Of a stretch of DNA of 64,000 nucleotides, positions 27,373-34,710 are shown piece by piece. The translations under genes were made by a program, and so were the position numbers. Source of the stretch: Aliidiomarina minuta (GTDB lineage: Bacteria > Pseudomonadota > Gammaproteobacteria > Enterobacterales > Alteromonadaceae); the NCBI RefSeq assembly GCF_003987145.1, contig NZ_PIPL01000002.1, positions 254,286 to 318,285 of the forward strand. The letters are read 5' to 3'. The stretch's first letter is position 1; every line of letters starts with the position of its first letter. The notes under the pieces were generated by a model. The model ran no database searches, was not told the origin of the DNA, and saw only the letters and a program-made list of their open reading frames with translations.

Positions 27373-27626
27373 GTAGTGCAGGTTCGACCTGCCTTGGTAG
27401 CGGTCCGCGTGCATGATGTTGGAAGGGGTTGGCCGGCAGGCTGAGCCTGCCCTACGCGAAATTTGGCAGTGACGGTAGGGCAGGTTCCACCTGCCGTGGT
27501 AGCGGTCCGCGTGCATGATGTTGGAAGGGGCTGTTGACGGTTGGCATGCATTGGCAGGTCTGGCCGGCAGGCTGAGCCTGCCCTACGCAAGATTTGGCAG
27601 TGACGGTAGGGCAGGTTCCACCTGCC
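27373..27626. repeat. GTAG-type REP cluster 2 (five units)
   Basis: The same 21-nt GTAG plus GGCAGG/CCTGCC hairpin unit as in cluster 1. Forward units start at 27373 (variant stem TGCAGG and loop TTCGA), 27475 and 27606; inverted units lie at 27435-27455 and 27566-27586. The spacing and the linkers (CCGCGTGCATGATGTTGG, CGCGAAATTTGGCAG) match cluster 1 about 7.5 kb away, so both clusters come from the same composite unit. Confidence 0.9.
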
Positions 27627-27645
27627 GTGGTAGCGTTTCGAGGGC

Positions 27646-27677
27646 ACAAAAAAGAAAACCCGCCAAGAGGCGGGTTT
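27646..27677 (-). terminator. Rho-independent terminator, minus strand
   Basis: 9-bp stem AAACCCGCC (27656-27664) / GGCGGGTTT (27669-27677), with a 4-nt loop. Read on the minus strand it is followed by a T-rich run (TTTTCTTTTTTG). It lies just beyond the duplicated tRNA 3' end. Confidence 0.8.
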
Positions 27678-27688
27678 CTCATTTAATA

Positions 27689-27810
27689 ATGGTGCCCGGA
27701 GGCGGACCAAATCGTCGGGAACGATTTGGAGGCACGGCGCGAAGCGACGTGGACCCCGAAGGGGAGAGCCACATGGATGTGGCGAATAATCGAAGATGAC
27801 GCCGGGGCAC
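27689..27810 (-). other. Structured element carrying a duplicate of the tRNA-Phe 3' end
   Basis: The 18-nt ATGGTGCCCGGAGGCGGA at 27689-27706 is an exact copy of 27850-27867, which is the 3' end of tRNA-Phe (acceptor and T-arm side including CCA). Instead of a tRNA body, a series of hairpins follows: CCAAATCG/CGATTTGG (27707-27714 and 27722-27729), CCCC-GAA-GGGG (27754-27764) and GCCACAT/ATGTGGC (27768-27774 and 27777-27783). GTGCCC (27692-27697) can pair with GGGCAC (27805-27810), closing the whole into one branched structure. On the minus strand it lies between two terminators. It may be a non-coding RNA, a REP-type repeat, or debris of a recombination at the tRNA gene. Confidence 0.5.
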
Positions 27811-27814
27811 AAAC

Positions 27815-27842
27815 AAAAAAGCCTGTCCGTATGGACAGGCTT
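27815..27842 (-). terminator. Terminator of tRNA-Phe
   Basis: Perfect 10-bp stem AAGCCTGTCC (27819-27828) / GGACAGGCTT (27833-27842), with loop GTAT. On the minus strand it is followed by a T-run (the A-run at 27815-27820). It lies 8 nt after the CCA end of tRNA-Phe. Confidence 0.93.
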
Positions 27843-27850
27843 CCTTAATA

Positions 27851-27926
27851 TGGTGCCCGGAGGCGGAATCGAACCACCGACACGAGGATTTTCAATCCTC
27901 TGCTCTACCGACTGAGCTATCCGGGC
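27851..27926 (-). tRNA. tRNA-Phe (anticodon GAA)
   Basis: On the minus strand a 76-nt cloverleaf runs from GCCCGGA to TCCGGGCACCA. It has a D arm with AGCTCAGTCGGTAGAGC, an anticodon stem GAGGA/TCCTC with loop bases TTGAAAA (anticodon GAA), and a T arm with GGTTCGATTCC. CCA is encoded. A promoter lies just upstream and a strong terminator just downstream, so it is a single-gene transcription unit between speA and REP cluster 2. Confidence 0.98.
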
Positions 27927-27935
27927 GTGGGTGCA

Positions 27936-27964
27936 ATTAAACGCAAATCCGGCTTTCAAGTCAA
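27936..27964 (-). promoter_or_regulatory. Sigma-70 promoter of tRNA-Phe
   Basis: On the minus strand, TTGACT (plus 27959-27964), a 17-nt spacer and TTTAAT (plus 27936-27941) lie 9 nt before the tRNA 5' end. Spacing and match are those of a strong sigma-70 promoter. Confidence 0.75.
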
Positions 27965-28012
27965 CCGCTTTTTAGGCTTTTGCGTTTGATTGCTCAGGAA
28001 ATGCCCGTTTTA

Positions 28013-29926
28013 CTACTTTTCAGTACGTAAATAGGTGCTTCCCTGTAAACACTTTTCATAAAAATCAGTCCAGCGGACCCCTTCCCGGGGCGCGACATTG
28101 CCTTTTCGAATTTGCTTATCAACGGCTTTTTTGACCACTTTAGCCATGTAATCCGTGTTGTATTGCATGGTTTCCAGCACTTTAGCCGCTGAATTACCAG
28201 GAACGACTTCTTCGATATAAAAATCACCGTCTTCGTCATCATGTGAAAAAACATGCACTTCCGTCAGGCGGCCAAATAAATTGTGCATGTCGCCCATAAC
28301 ATCCTGATAAGCACCGGTTAGAAACATACCTATGTGATACCCCTCGTCCTTGCGTAAATCATGCATAGGTATATTAGGAGTCACCTGAGTGCCTTCGATG
28401 TAATTATTGATCTTACCGTCGCTGTCGCAGGTGATGTCCGCGATAGACACCCTGACCTTAGGTTCTTCATGTAAACGGCTTACAGGCACGATAGGAAGCA
28501 CCTGACCTATGGCCCAGGTATCGGCGGCGGACTGAAATACTGAAAAGTTAGCCAGATACTGGCTGGCCAGTACATTCTGCAGGTCTTCCAGTTCCTGAAT
28601 AACATAGTTATCAGTATCTAGCGCCTGGTGAATGTCACTTAGAATTCGCCAGTACATGACATCAATTTTGGCAATTTCACGTAAATCCAAAACCCCGAGT
28701 TTGAAGGCTTCATAAGCACTTTCTTTCGTACTGGCGGCATCGTTATAACGCTCTTGCGGGTGCAAGTCGTTGCCTTCACCTATCAATTCACGCATGTTGC
28801 TAACCAGTACATGCTCACTGGCATCTGGTTTGATATCGAAAGGTGTACCTGCGGCTTTTATTTCGCCGACTACATTGGTAACCACCATACTGTGGTGAGC
28901 CGTTAATGCACGACCACTTTCACTGACCAGGTTGGGGTGGGGAACTTTCTCCAGGTCACAAATCTGTTTTACGCCATAAACGACATCCGCTATGTACTCT
29001 TCAGTAGAATAATTGCGCGAGGAGTCGGTAGTAGAGCTGGTACCGTCGTAGTCGACACCCAGTCCACCACCTATGTCCAGATATTCCAGTGGAACACCTA
29101 ATTGTACTAACTTGGCGTAGAGGCGAGCACCTTCGGTAACCGCTTCTTTAATTTTACGGATATCAGAAAGCTGACTGCCGATATGAAAATGCAGTAGTTT
29201 CGCCGTGTGCAGCATGTCATTTTGCTTCAGGTAATCTATCGCATTCAGGATCTCAGCAATGCTCAGACCAAATTTGGCACGCTCACCACTGGAGCTGGCC
29301 CATTTACCCTGGCTTTTCACCATCATTTTGCTGCGTAGACCGATCAGGGGCTCGATACCGAACTTCTTCGACAAGCCAATCAGCATTTCCAGCTCACTGA
29401 ACTTTTCGATCACGACAATCATTTTGCGTTGCAAACGACGGCCCAACAGGCCTAATGTCAGGTAGTCTTCGTCTTTATAGCCGTTCAGTATGGTCAGCGC
29501 TTCCGGGTTTTCGTTATAGGCCATGACTGCCATTAGCTCAGGCTTAGAGCCCGCTTCAAGACCATAGTTATAGGGTTCACCGGCGTCTATGATTTCTTCT
29601 ACCACTTCCCGCATCTGGTTAACTTTTACCGGATATACGCCGACATACTGGCCTTTATATTCCGCCTGCTCGATAGTATCGCGAAAGGTTTCGTTGAGAA
29701 TTTCTACCTGTGAGCGCAGGATATCCAGAAAACGAATAACCGCAGGAAACTGAATGCCTTCAGAAATCATTTCCTCAATCACTTCTTTCAGATCGATAGT
29801 GACTTCCTGATCTCTGTGATTGGGGGCAACCTGAATATTGCCATTCTCACCAATTGAATAATAACCGGCACCCCAGCGATTCACGCCATAGAGTTCTTCG
29901 GCGTCGTCAATGCTCCACTCGTTCAT
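28013..29926 (-). CDS. speA: Biosynthetic arginine decarboxylase
   Basis: A 637-residue PLP-dependent, alanine-racemase-fold decarboxylase (group IV type) that converts arginine to agmatine. The PLP lysine is K101 in VYPVKVNQ. The glycine-rich phosphate loop DIGGGLGVDYDG and the C-terminal active-site region with SITCDSDGK-like ADITCDSDGKIN are visible. Length agrees with E. coli SpeA (about 630-658). Its start overlaps the end of speB by 4 nt, so agmatine made here is handed to the coupled agmatinase for putrescine synthesis. Downstream lies the tRNA-Phe promoter, and no clear terminator was seen between them. Confidence 0.98.
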   Translation of the reverse strand: MNEWSIDDAEELYGVNRWGAGYYSIGENGNIQVAPNHRDQEVTIDLKEVIEEMISEGIQFPAVIRFLDILRSQVEILNETFRDTIEQAEYKGQYVGVYPVKVNQMREVVEEIIDAGEPYNYGLEAGSKPELMAVMAYNENPEALTILNGYKDEDYLTLGLLGRRLQRKMIVVIEKFSELEMLIGLSKKFGIEPLIGLRSKMMVKSQGKWASSSGERAKFGLSIAEILNAIDYLKQNDMLHTAKLLHFHIGSQLSDIRKIKEAVTEGARLYAKLVQLGVPLEYLDIGGGLGVDYDGTSSTTDSSRNYSTEEYIADVVYGVKQICDLEKVPHPNLVSESGRALTAHHSMVVTNVVGEIKAAGTPFDIKPDASEHVLVSNMRELIGEGNDLHPQERYNDAASTKESAYEAFKLGVLDLREIAKIDVMYWRILSDIHQALDTDNYVIQELEDLQNVLASQYLANFSVFQSAADTWAIGQVLPIVPVSRLHEEPKVRVSIADITCDSDGKINNYIEGTQVTPNIPMHDLRKDEGYHIGMFLTGAYQDVMGDMHNLFGRLTEVHVFSHDDEDGDFYIEEVVPGNSAAKVLETMQYNTDYMAKVVKKAVDKQIRKGNVAPREGVRWTDFYEKCLQGSTYLRTEK

Positions 29927-30843
29927 TCCTGACGTCCTTTTTGCATTGTAATTAACAGTTCGCGTGCAATTTTGGCGGCGAACACATCTGAATTGCCGGT
30001 TGGATCTATTTTGGGCGACAACTCAACAATGTCGCATCCCACCAGGTTACGTTCACCTAACAACTTTATAAGGCTGACAAAGGAGTGAAAATCTTCTCCG
30101 CCTGGCTCTGGTGTGCCGGTGCCAGGTAAAAATGACGGGTCAAAATAATCCAGATCCAGAGTCAGGTATATTGGGCGGTCCCGGGCTATGGCCGTTACGC
30201 TCTCAAGAAAATCCTTGCGCGAGGTGCGTACCGTCTTATTTTCATGCATCCAGCGGTATTCTTCACGAGTACCAGAACGAATGCCGTATTGGATCAACTC
30301 ATGATCAGGCCCGAAATGGTCCAGTACACGACGTATAATAGACGCATGTGAGAAATGATAACCCTCAAATCCGTCTCTTAAATCAGCATGCGCATCCAGG
30401 TGTAACAGAACCAGATCTGGATATTGTTGCAGGTATTTAACGATAGGGGCATAAGAAACCGAATGTTCCCCGCCCAGGGTCATGATGCGAATATCCTCGG
30501 CTGCCAGGTCGACTTTGCTAAAAATGCGGTTGAAATCATCGCAGGCATGTTGCCACTGTGCTTCTACATCGGCCTTATCGCCTAACTCAAGGTTGCCCAG
30601 GTCATAAAAGGTAAAATCCTCGAGATCATAATCCTGATAAGGCGAGTAGGCTTCAATATCCTCTGAAATTGAACGCAGTCCATCAGGTCCATGGCGGGTG
30701 CCTTTACGAAAGCAAGCTGTGCCGTCGAAACCAAAACCAACAATATGGGTGTGGCCAGGGTACAACTGACGGGCAATATCAGCGCCAAAATAAGCCCGAA
30801 CCGGCTCGCTTAAACTGACGTTAAAATCGATTGGGTGCGACAA
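29923..30843 (-). CDS. speB: Agmatinase
   Basis: A 306-residue ureohydrolase that hydrolyses agmatine to putrescine and urea. The binuclear manganese motifs are present: GGEHS, LDAHADLRD (DxHxD) and LTLDLDYFDP (DxD). The length matches E. coli SpeB (306). It lies 41 nt downstream of pfkA and overlaps speA by 4 nt on the minus strand, forming a two-step arginine-to-putrescine operon. An arginase or another ureohydrolase is possible from family alone, but coupling with speA makes agmatinase much the best reading. Confidence 0.96.
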   Translation of the reverse strand: MSHPIDFNVSLSEPVRAYFGADIARQLYPGHTHIVGFGFDGTACFRKGTRHGPDGLRSISEDIEAYSPYQDYDLEDFTFYDLGNLELGDKADVEAQWQHACDDFNRIFSKVDLAAEDIRIMTLGGEHSVSYAPIVKYLQQYPDLVLLHLDAHADLRDGFEGYHFSHASIIRRVLDHFGPDHELIQYGIRSGTREEYRWMHENKTVRTSRKDFLESVTAIARDRPIYLTLDLDYFDPSFLPGTGTPEPGGEDFHSFVSLIKLLGERNLVGCDIVELSPKIDPTGNSDVFAAKIARELLITMQKGRQE

Positions 30844-30884
30844 AATAATATACCTTTATTGATGACTTTAACCTGAGGTCGCAA

Positions 30885-31898
30885 TTATGCGGATTCACGG
30901 GCATCATTTGAAGCAAAATTTATTTGCTGTAGACCAAGCTGTAAGTCAACCAGTCTTTGATCGAGCGGCTTGTCTCGCTGAAAAGTCAGATGCAAAGGAA
31001 CCTGGACCACGTGACCCTGTTCAATGCCAATCATAACAGTCCTGCTACCATCGAGTATGGCATGTACTGCAGATTGTCCTAATTGCATGGATAAAATGCG
31101 ATCCTGAGCATTGGGTCTTCCGCCACGCTGAATGTGACCTAGTGGCGCGGCGTGACAAGTAACACCGGTAGCCTGGCCCAGCGCCCGACTAAGCTCGTCA
31201 ATACCTCCTGGCCATAGATTCTCGGAAACTACAATAATATAGCTGCTATCCGGGTAAGCTTTTCGAGCCCGCCGTATGTTATCAGCCAAATCAGCGAGCT
31301 TTGGCTGAGGTTCCAGTTCAGGCACCAGCATGGCTTCAGCGGAGCCAGCTATAGCCGCGTGCAAACCAATGAAACCAGCGTGGCGGCCCATGACTTCAAT
31401 CAGAAATACCCGTGCCATGGCTTCTGCTGTTTCCCGGATACGATCAATAGCCTCCATGGCGGTATCGACAGCGGTGGCAAAACCAATGGTGGTATCTGTA
31501 CCTGCTAAATCGTTGTCGATGGTACCTGGAATGCCAATAATCTGACCCTGCCAGAACCTGGCCAGATGGCTGGCGCCGCGAAAGGAACCGTCGCCACCGA
31601 TAACAATCAGGGCACCGACACCATGTTGGTCGAGCACCGTTGCCGCCTGTTTAGCAATCTTGTCCTGTTTAAATTCAGGAAAACGCGAGCTCAGTAAAAT
31701 GGTACCGCCGCGCTGGCTTACCAGGCGCATGTCGTTAGGTCTGAGGGGTTGATTCAGGTCTTCTACAATGCCTCGGTAACCATGACCAAAACCTATAACT
31801 TCAAGATCATTCTGATCCGCTGTCATGACAATCGCCCGAATACAGGCATTCATTCCCGGAGCATCACCACCGCTGGTGATGACAGCTATTTTTTCCAT
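30885..31898 (-). CDS. pfkA: 6-phosphofructokinase (ATP-dependent, PfkA family)
   Basis: 337 residues. Phosphorylates fructose 6-phosphate to fructose 1,6-bisphosphate in glycolysis. Visible motifs are ITSGGDAPGMNA (ATP binding), IGGDGSFRGA, the catalytic GIPGTIDNDLAGTD, and EVMGRHAGF for fructose 6-phosphate binding. Glycines at the two positions that separate ATP-dependent from PPi-dependent enzymes (GGDG and PGTIDND) argue for ATP. It is a little longer than the 320 residues of E. coli PfkA. It is the first gene of a possible pfkA-speB-speA unit (41-nt gap) and divergent from the Ldh-family gene. Confidence 0.93.
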   Translation of the reverse strand: MEKIAVITSGGDAPGMNACIRAIVMTADQNDLEVIGFGHGYRGIVEDLNQPLRPNDMRLVSQRGGTILLSSRFPEFKQDKIAKQAATVLDQHGVGALIVIGGDGSFRGASHLARFWQGQIIGIPGTIDNDLAGTDTTIGFATAVDTAMEAIDRIRETAEAMARVFLIEVMGRHAGFIGLHAAIAGSAEAMLVPELEPQPKLADLADNIRRARKAYPDSSYIIVVSENLWPGGIDELSRALGQATGVTCHAAPLGHIQRGGRPNAQDRILSMQLGQSAVHAILDGSRTVMIGIEQGHVVQVPLHLTFQRDKPLDQRLVDLQLGLQQINFASNDARESA

Positions 31899-32018
31899 CG
31901 AAGTTCCTAGTTTGTTAATTTACTTTTTACCAGCTTAACTAAAGCAGTGCTGCTGACCAAGCTCCAATTAGCAGTTACACTTAGTTTTTACAGCCAGTTT
32001 GCGCAAAACGGGAAAAAA

Positions 32019-33071
32019 ATGAAAAGATTCAGTTATCCAAGCTTGCTGCAGTTTGCCTATACCTGCCTTGAACATGCTGGGGCAGATAGTGATGTGGCGC
32101 AGGCCTGTGCGACTTACCTGCTGGAAGGTGACTTGCTTGGTTTTGACACGCATGGGATTAAGCGACTGTATTATAATTTAGCGCAACTACGCGATAAGCA
32201 TAGTCGCGGTCACGGAGAACCCGAAATTATAAGAGACAGAGCTGCTGTAGCGACCTGGGATGCGCATTTTTTACCAGGCCCTTACATAGCCGCAAAAGCG
32301 GTTGAGGAAGCCTGCTATAAGGCCAGACATGCTGGTACTGCAACTATAGTGGTTCGCCGCTGCCAGCATGTGGCCAGTCTGGCGGCCTATTTGCGTATTG
32401 CTACCGACCAGGGTTTTGTTATTAGCCTGATGGCATCCACTCCCGCACAGCGCAGCGTGGCTCCTCACGGGGGGAAAGCTGCCGTATTTTCGCCCAATCC
32501 TTTTGCTATTGGCGTACCGACACGGGAACAACCAATGTTGCTGGACATCAGCTTTTCAATGACAGCTGCCGGGAAAATAAAGCAGGCCTATGAGCGCGGT
32601 CAACAATTACCCTGGCCTGCGATTATCAAAGCTGACGGGAAATTATCGAGTGACCCGGCCGATTACGTTGAGCAAAAGGATGCGGCTATTTTACCATTGG
32701 GAGGCGCTGATCTTGGATACAAAGGTTATGGTTTATGCCTGATGAGCGAAATATGGACTATGGCGTTAGCGAATTATGGCCGGGTGCAGGGCCGCTCTGA
32801 TGGTGAGAGCAATACCTTATGTGTGCAGATTCTTGACCCAGCCGCTTTTGGTGAGAGTGAAACTTTTTATGACGTAACTGAAGAGTTGCTGGATCGAGCG
32901 CGTCGCTGTCCTCCGATTGACCCGCAAAACCCTGTGCGTATTCCAGGGCAGCGCAGTTTAGAACGGCGTGAGCAACAATTAGCCTCAGGAGTTGAACTGG
33001 ATGATAGTATTCTGACGTTGTTGGCCCAGTGTGCTGAGGAGTTTAATGTACAGCTGCCTGGTCCCCTGTAG
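32019..33071 (+). CDS. Malate/L-lactate dehydrogenase (Ldh) family oxidoreductase
   Basis: From the ATG at 32019 the protein has 350 residues. A GTG at 31947 would add 24 residues, but family members begin near this methionine and the extension shows no conservation pattern I recognise. The signature LLGFDTHGIKRL (family DSHG) near residue 45 and GKAAVFSPNPFAIGVPT and GYKGYGLCLM in the second half identify the NAD(P)-dependent Ldh2/MDG2 family, which oxidises 2-hydroxy acids such as malate, lactate or ureidoglycolate. The substrate is open. The SD is weak (GGGA). It is divergent from pfkA and convergent with pdxH, with 9 nt between the stop codons. Confidence 0.85.
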   Translation: MKRFSYPSLLQFAYTCLEHAGADSDVAQACATYLLEGDLLGFDTHGIKRLYYNLAQLRDKHSRGHGEPEIIRDRAAVATWDAHFLPGPYIAAKAVEEACYKARHAGTATIVVRRCQHVASLAAYLRIATDQGFVISLMASTPAQRSVAPHGGKAAVFSPNPFAIGVPTREQPMLLDISFSMTAAGKIKQAYERGQQLPWPAIIKADGKLSSDPADYVEQKDAAILPLGGADLGYKGYGLCLMSEIWTMALANYGRVQGRSDGESNTLCVQILDPAAFGESETFYDVTEELLDRARRCPPIDPQNPVRIPGQRSLERREQQLASGVELDDSILTLLAQCAEEFNVQLPGPL

Positions 33072-33080
33072 GCCAAGAAT

Positions 33081-33725
33081 TCATGGCTGCAGGCGCTGGA
33101 TGTTCCAGTTTCGCTCGCTGTCTAGTTGATAAGCAAAGCGGTCATGTAGACGTGAAGCCCGCCCTTGCCAGAACTCGATATACTCAGGTCGGATTAGGAT
33201 CCCACCCCAGAATGGAGGCAGAGGTATAGTATCCATGTTGGCAAACTCTTCTTCGCGCGCCTGATACTGAGCATCTAAGGCCTGACGATCCGCCACGGGC
33301 TGGCTTTGAGCTGAAGCCCATGCAGCAATCTGGCTGCTACGGGGGCGGCTGTGAAAATATGCCTGGTTATGCTCTTCACTCAGGTACTCAGCTTTACCTT
33401 CAATAGTGATCTGGCGCTCCAGGGGCAACCATGCAAAGTGAAGGCTGCAGTTAGCATTCGTTTCTATTTGTTGCGCTTTTTTACTGTTCAGGTTGGTATA
33501 AAAAACAAAACCTTGCTCATCAAAAGCTTTCAGTAACACAACGCGCTGGCTGACTTTACCCTGAACATCAGCGGTAGCTACCACCATAGCCGTGGGATCG
33601 GCGCTGAGCTCAGCTAGCTTTGCCTGATTTAACCAGCTTTCAAACTGCAGAACAGGGTCATCAGAAAGTTGTTTTCGTTGTAATTTCTGCAGCTGATATT
33701 CACGTCGTATATCATCAATTTTCAT
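33081..33725 (-). CDS. pdxH: Pyridoxamine 5'-phosphate oxidase
   Basis: A 214-residue FMN enzyme that oxidises pyridoxamine or pyridoxine 5'-phosphate to pyridoxal 5'-phosphate. The FMN-binding signature RVVLLKAFDEQGFVFYTN, the region SRPRSSQIAAWAS and the C-terminal RASRLHDRFAY with the final R-L-x-P are all typical. The length agrees with E. coli PdxH (218). It lies 5 nt after the DUF3369 response-regulator gene, so it is probably the second gene of that transcript. That pairing has no obvious functional logic. Confidence 0.97.
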   Translation of the reverse strand: MKIDDIRREYQLQKLQRKQLSDDPVLQFESWLNQAKLAELSADPTAMVVATADVQGKVSQRVVLLKAFDEQGFVFYTNLNSKKAQQIETNANCSLHFAWLPLERQITIEGKAEYLSEEHNQAYFHSRPRSSQIAAWASAQSQPVADRQALDAQYQAREEEFANMDTIPLPPFWGGILIRPEYIEFWQGRASRLHDRFAYQLDSERNWNIQRLQP

Positions 33726-33730
33726 GTTGC

Positions 33731-34684
33731 TTATCCGGCTGATTGAGTATGCTGCTGGGCATGTTCAAATGCTATCGCAGTATTATTCATAAAAAGCTCA
33801 AGTAGCTTTTGATCACTATCACTTAATTGCTTAATACCTTCAATATACAATAGGTAGTAATTGCCGGCTGAGGTGCTGTATAAACCATAGTAGACATGTC
33901 GACGAAGTATAAAACAGACGGATTGTTTTCGTTGAGTGAGTTCCTTGATTACGCTGCTATGGATTTGTTGCTGTAATAGTTGACCTATATTTTGCTGATA
34001 GTGACCAGTAGCAGCGATAATTTCGTAAGCTGAATCAGCTTCCCGCTCGGCGGTTAGACTGTCGATTTGGCAGTATGCGGCCATATCTGCATGGGTAATG
34101 AGCGCCACCAGTTGTTGCAATATGCCCTGGCTGAGTTGGCGGATAGAAGAAGCACTAAAAAGCTCAGAGGAGGCTTCAATAATACTTTCCAACGCCTGTC
34201 GGTTTGCCTCAATAGTGCGAAGTTCGCGATAAGCACGCAGGCTACAGTACATAAGAGTTACCAGCTTGCGATAAGTTAACTCTGTTTTTTCCTTGTAATC
34301 ATCGATTTCATAACGGGCTATAATTTCTTCTTCGGGGGCCTGACCTGGCTGACCAGTTCTGAGTACAATCCGAATCATCCGGTTTTTCAGCGTATCCCGA
34401 ATCCAGCGTGCGACGTCCAGACCCGCATGGTCGTTTTCCATGACCACATCCAGTAGTACCAGTGCAAAGTCATCTCTTTCTTGCAGCAATTGCTGAGCTT
34501 CAACTCCTGAATAGGCTGATACGAACTCCAGTGGGCGACCGTCGAGTCTGAAATCGTTTAGCGCCATACGCGTGATGACATGAATTTCTTCGTCATCATC
34601 AACAATAAGGATTGGATAGGGCAGCTGATTTTCTGCTAAAGCGTTTTCTGGATCTTCTTCAGCAAATAGAAATTCATCTGACAT
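33731..34684 (-). CDS. Response regulator with DUF3369 domain, no HD-GYP output
   Basis: 317 residues from the ATG at 34684, which has GAGGA (34692-34696) 7 nt upstream; a TTG at 34690 is less likely. A receiver (about 22-150) with ILIVDDDEEIH and phosphoacceptor region LVLLDVVMENDHAG, LRTGQPGQ and YKEKTE is followed by DUF3369 (about 165-310), a GAF-like domain. In many gammaproteobacteria this REC-DUF3369 pair precedes an HD-GYP phosphodiesterase; here the protein stops after DUF3369. It may therefore act as a signalling adaptor. pdxH follows after 5 nt. Confidence 0.88.
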   Translation of the reverse strand: MSDEFLFAEEDPENALAENQLPYPILIVDDDEEIHVITRMALNDFRLDGRPLEFVSAYSGVEAQQLLQERDDFALVLLDVVMENDHAGLDVARWIRDTLKNRMIRIVLRTGQPGQAPEEEIIARYEIDDYKEKTELTYRKLVTLMYCSLRAYRELRTIEANRQALESIIEASSELFSASSIRQLSQGILQQLVALITHADMAAYCQIDSLTAEREADSAYEIIAATGHYQQNIGQLLQQQIHSSVIKELTQRKQSVCFILRRHVYYGLYSTSAGNYYLLYIEGIKQLSDSDQKLLELFMNNTAIAFEHAQQHTQSAG

Positions 34685-34710
34685 AACCAATCCTCAGTTC
34701 GTAGTAACAC

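Noticed and set aside
27689..27926. Attachment site of an integrated element at tRNA-Phe
   Set aside because: The two tRNA-end copies are only 161 nt apart and no integrase, phage or plasmid gene is present. At most it is a scar; kept as a structured-element finding.
27198..27959. A 253-codon open frame on the minus strand
   Set aside because: It runs through tRNA-Phe, the structured element and REP cluster 2. The tRNA part yields the well-known false peptide IAQSVEQRIENPRVGGS, and the rest is repeated hairpins.
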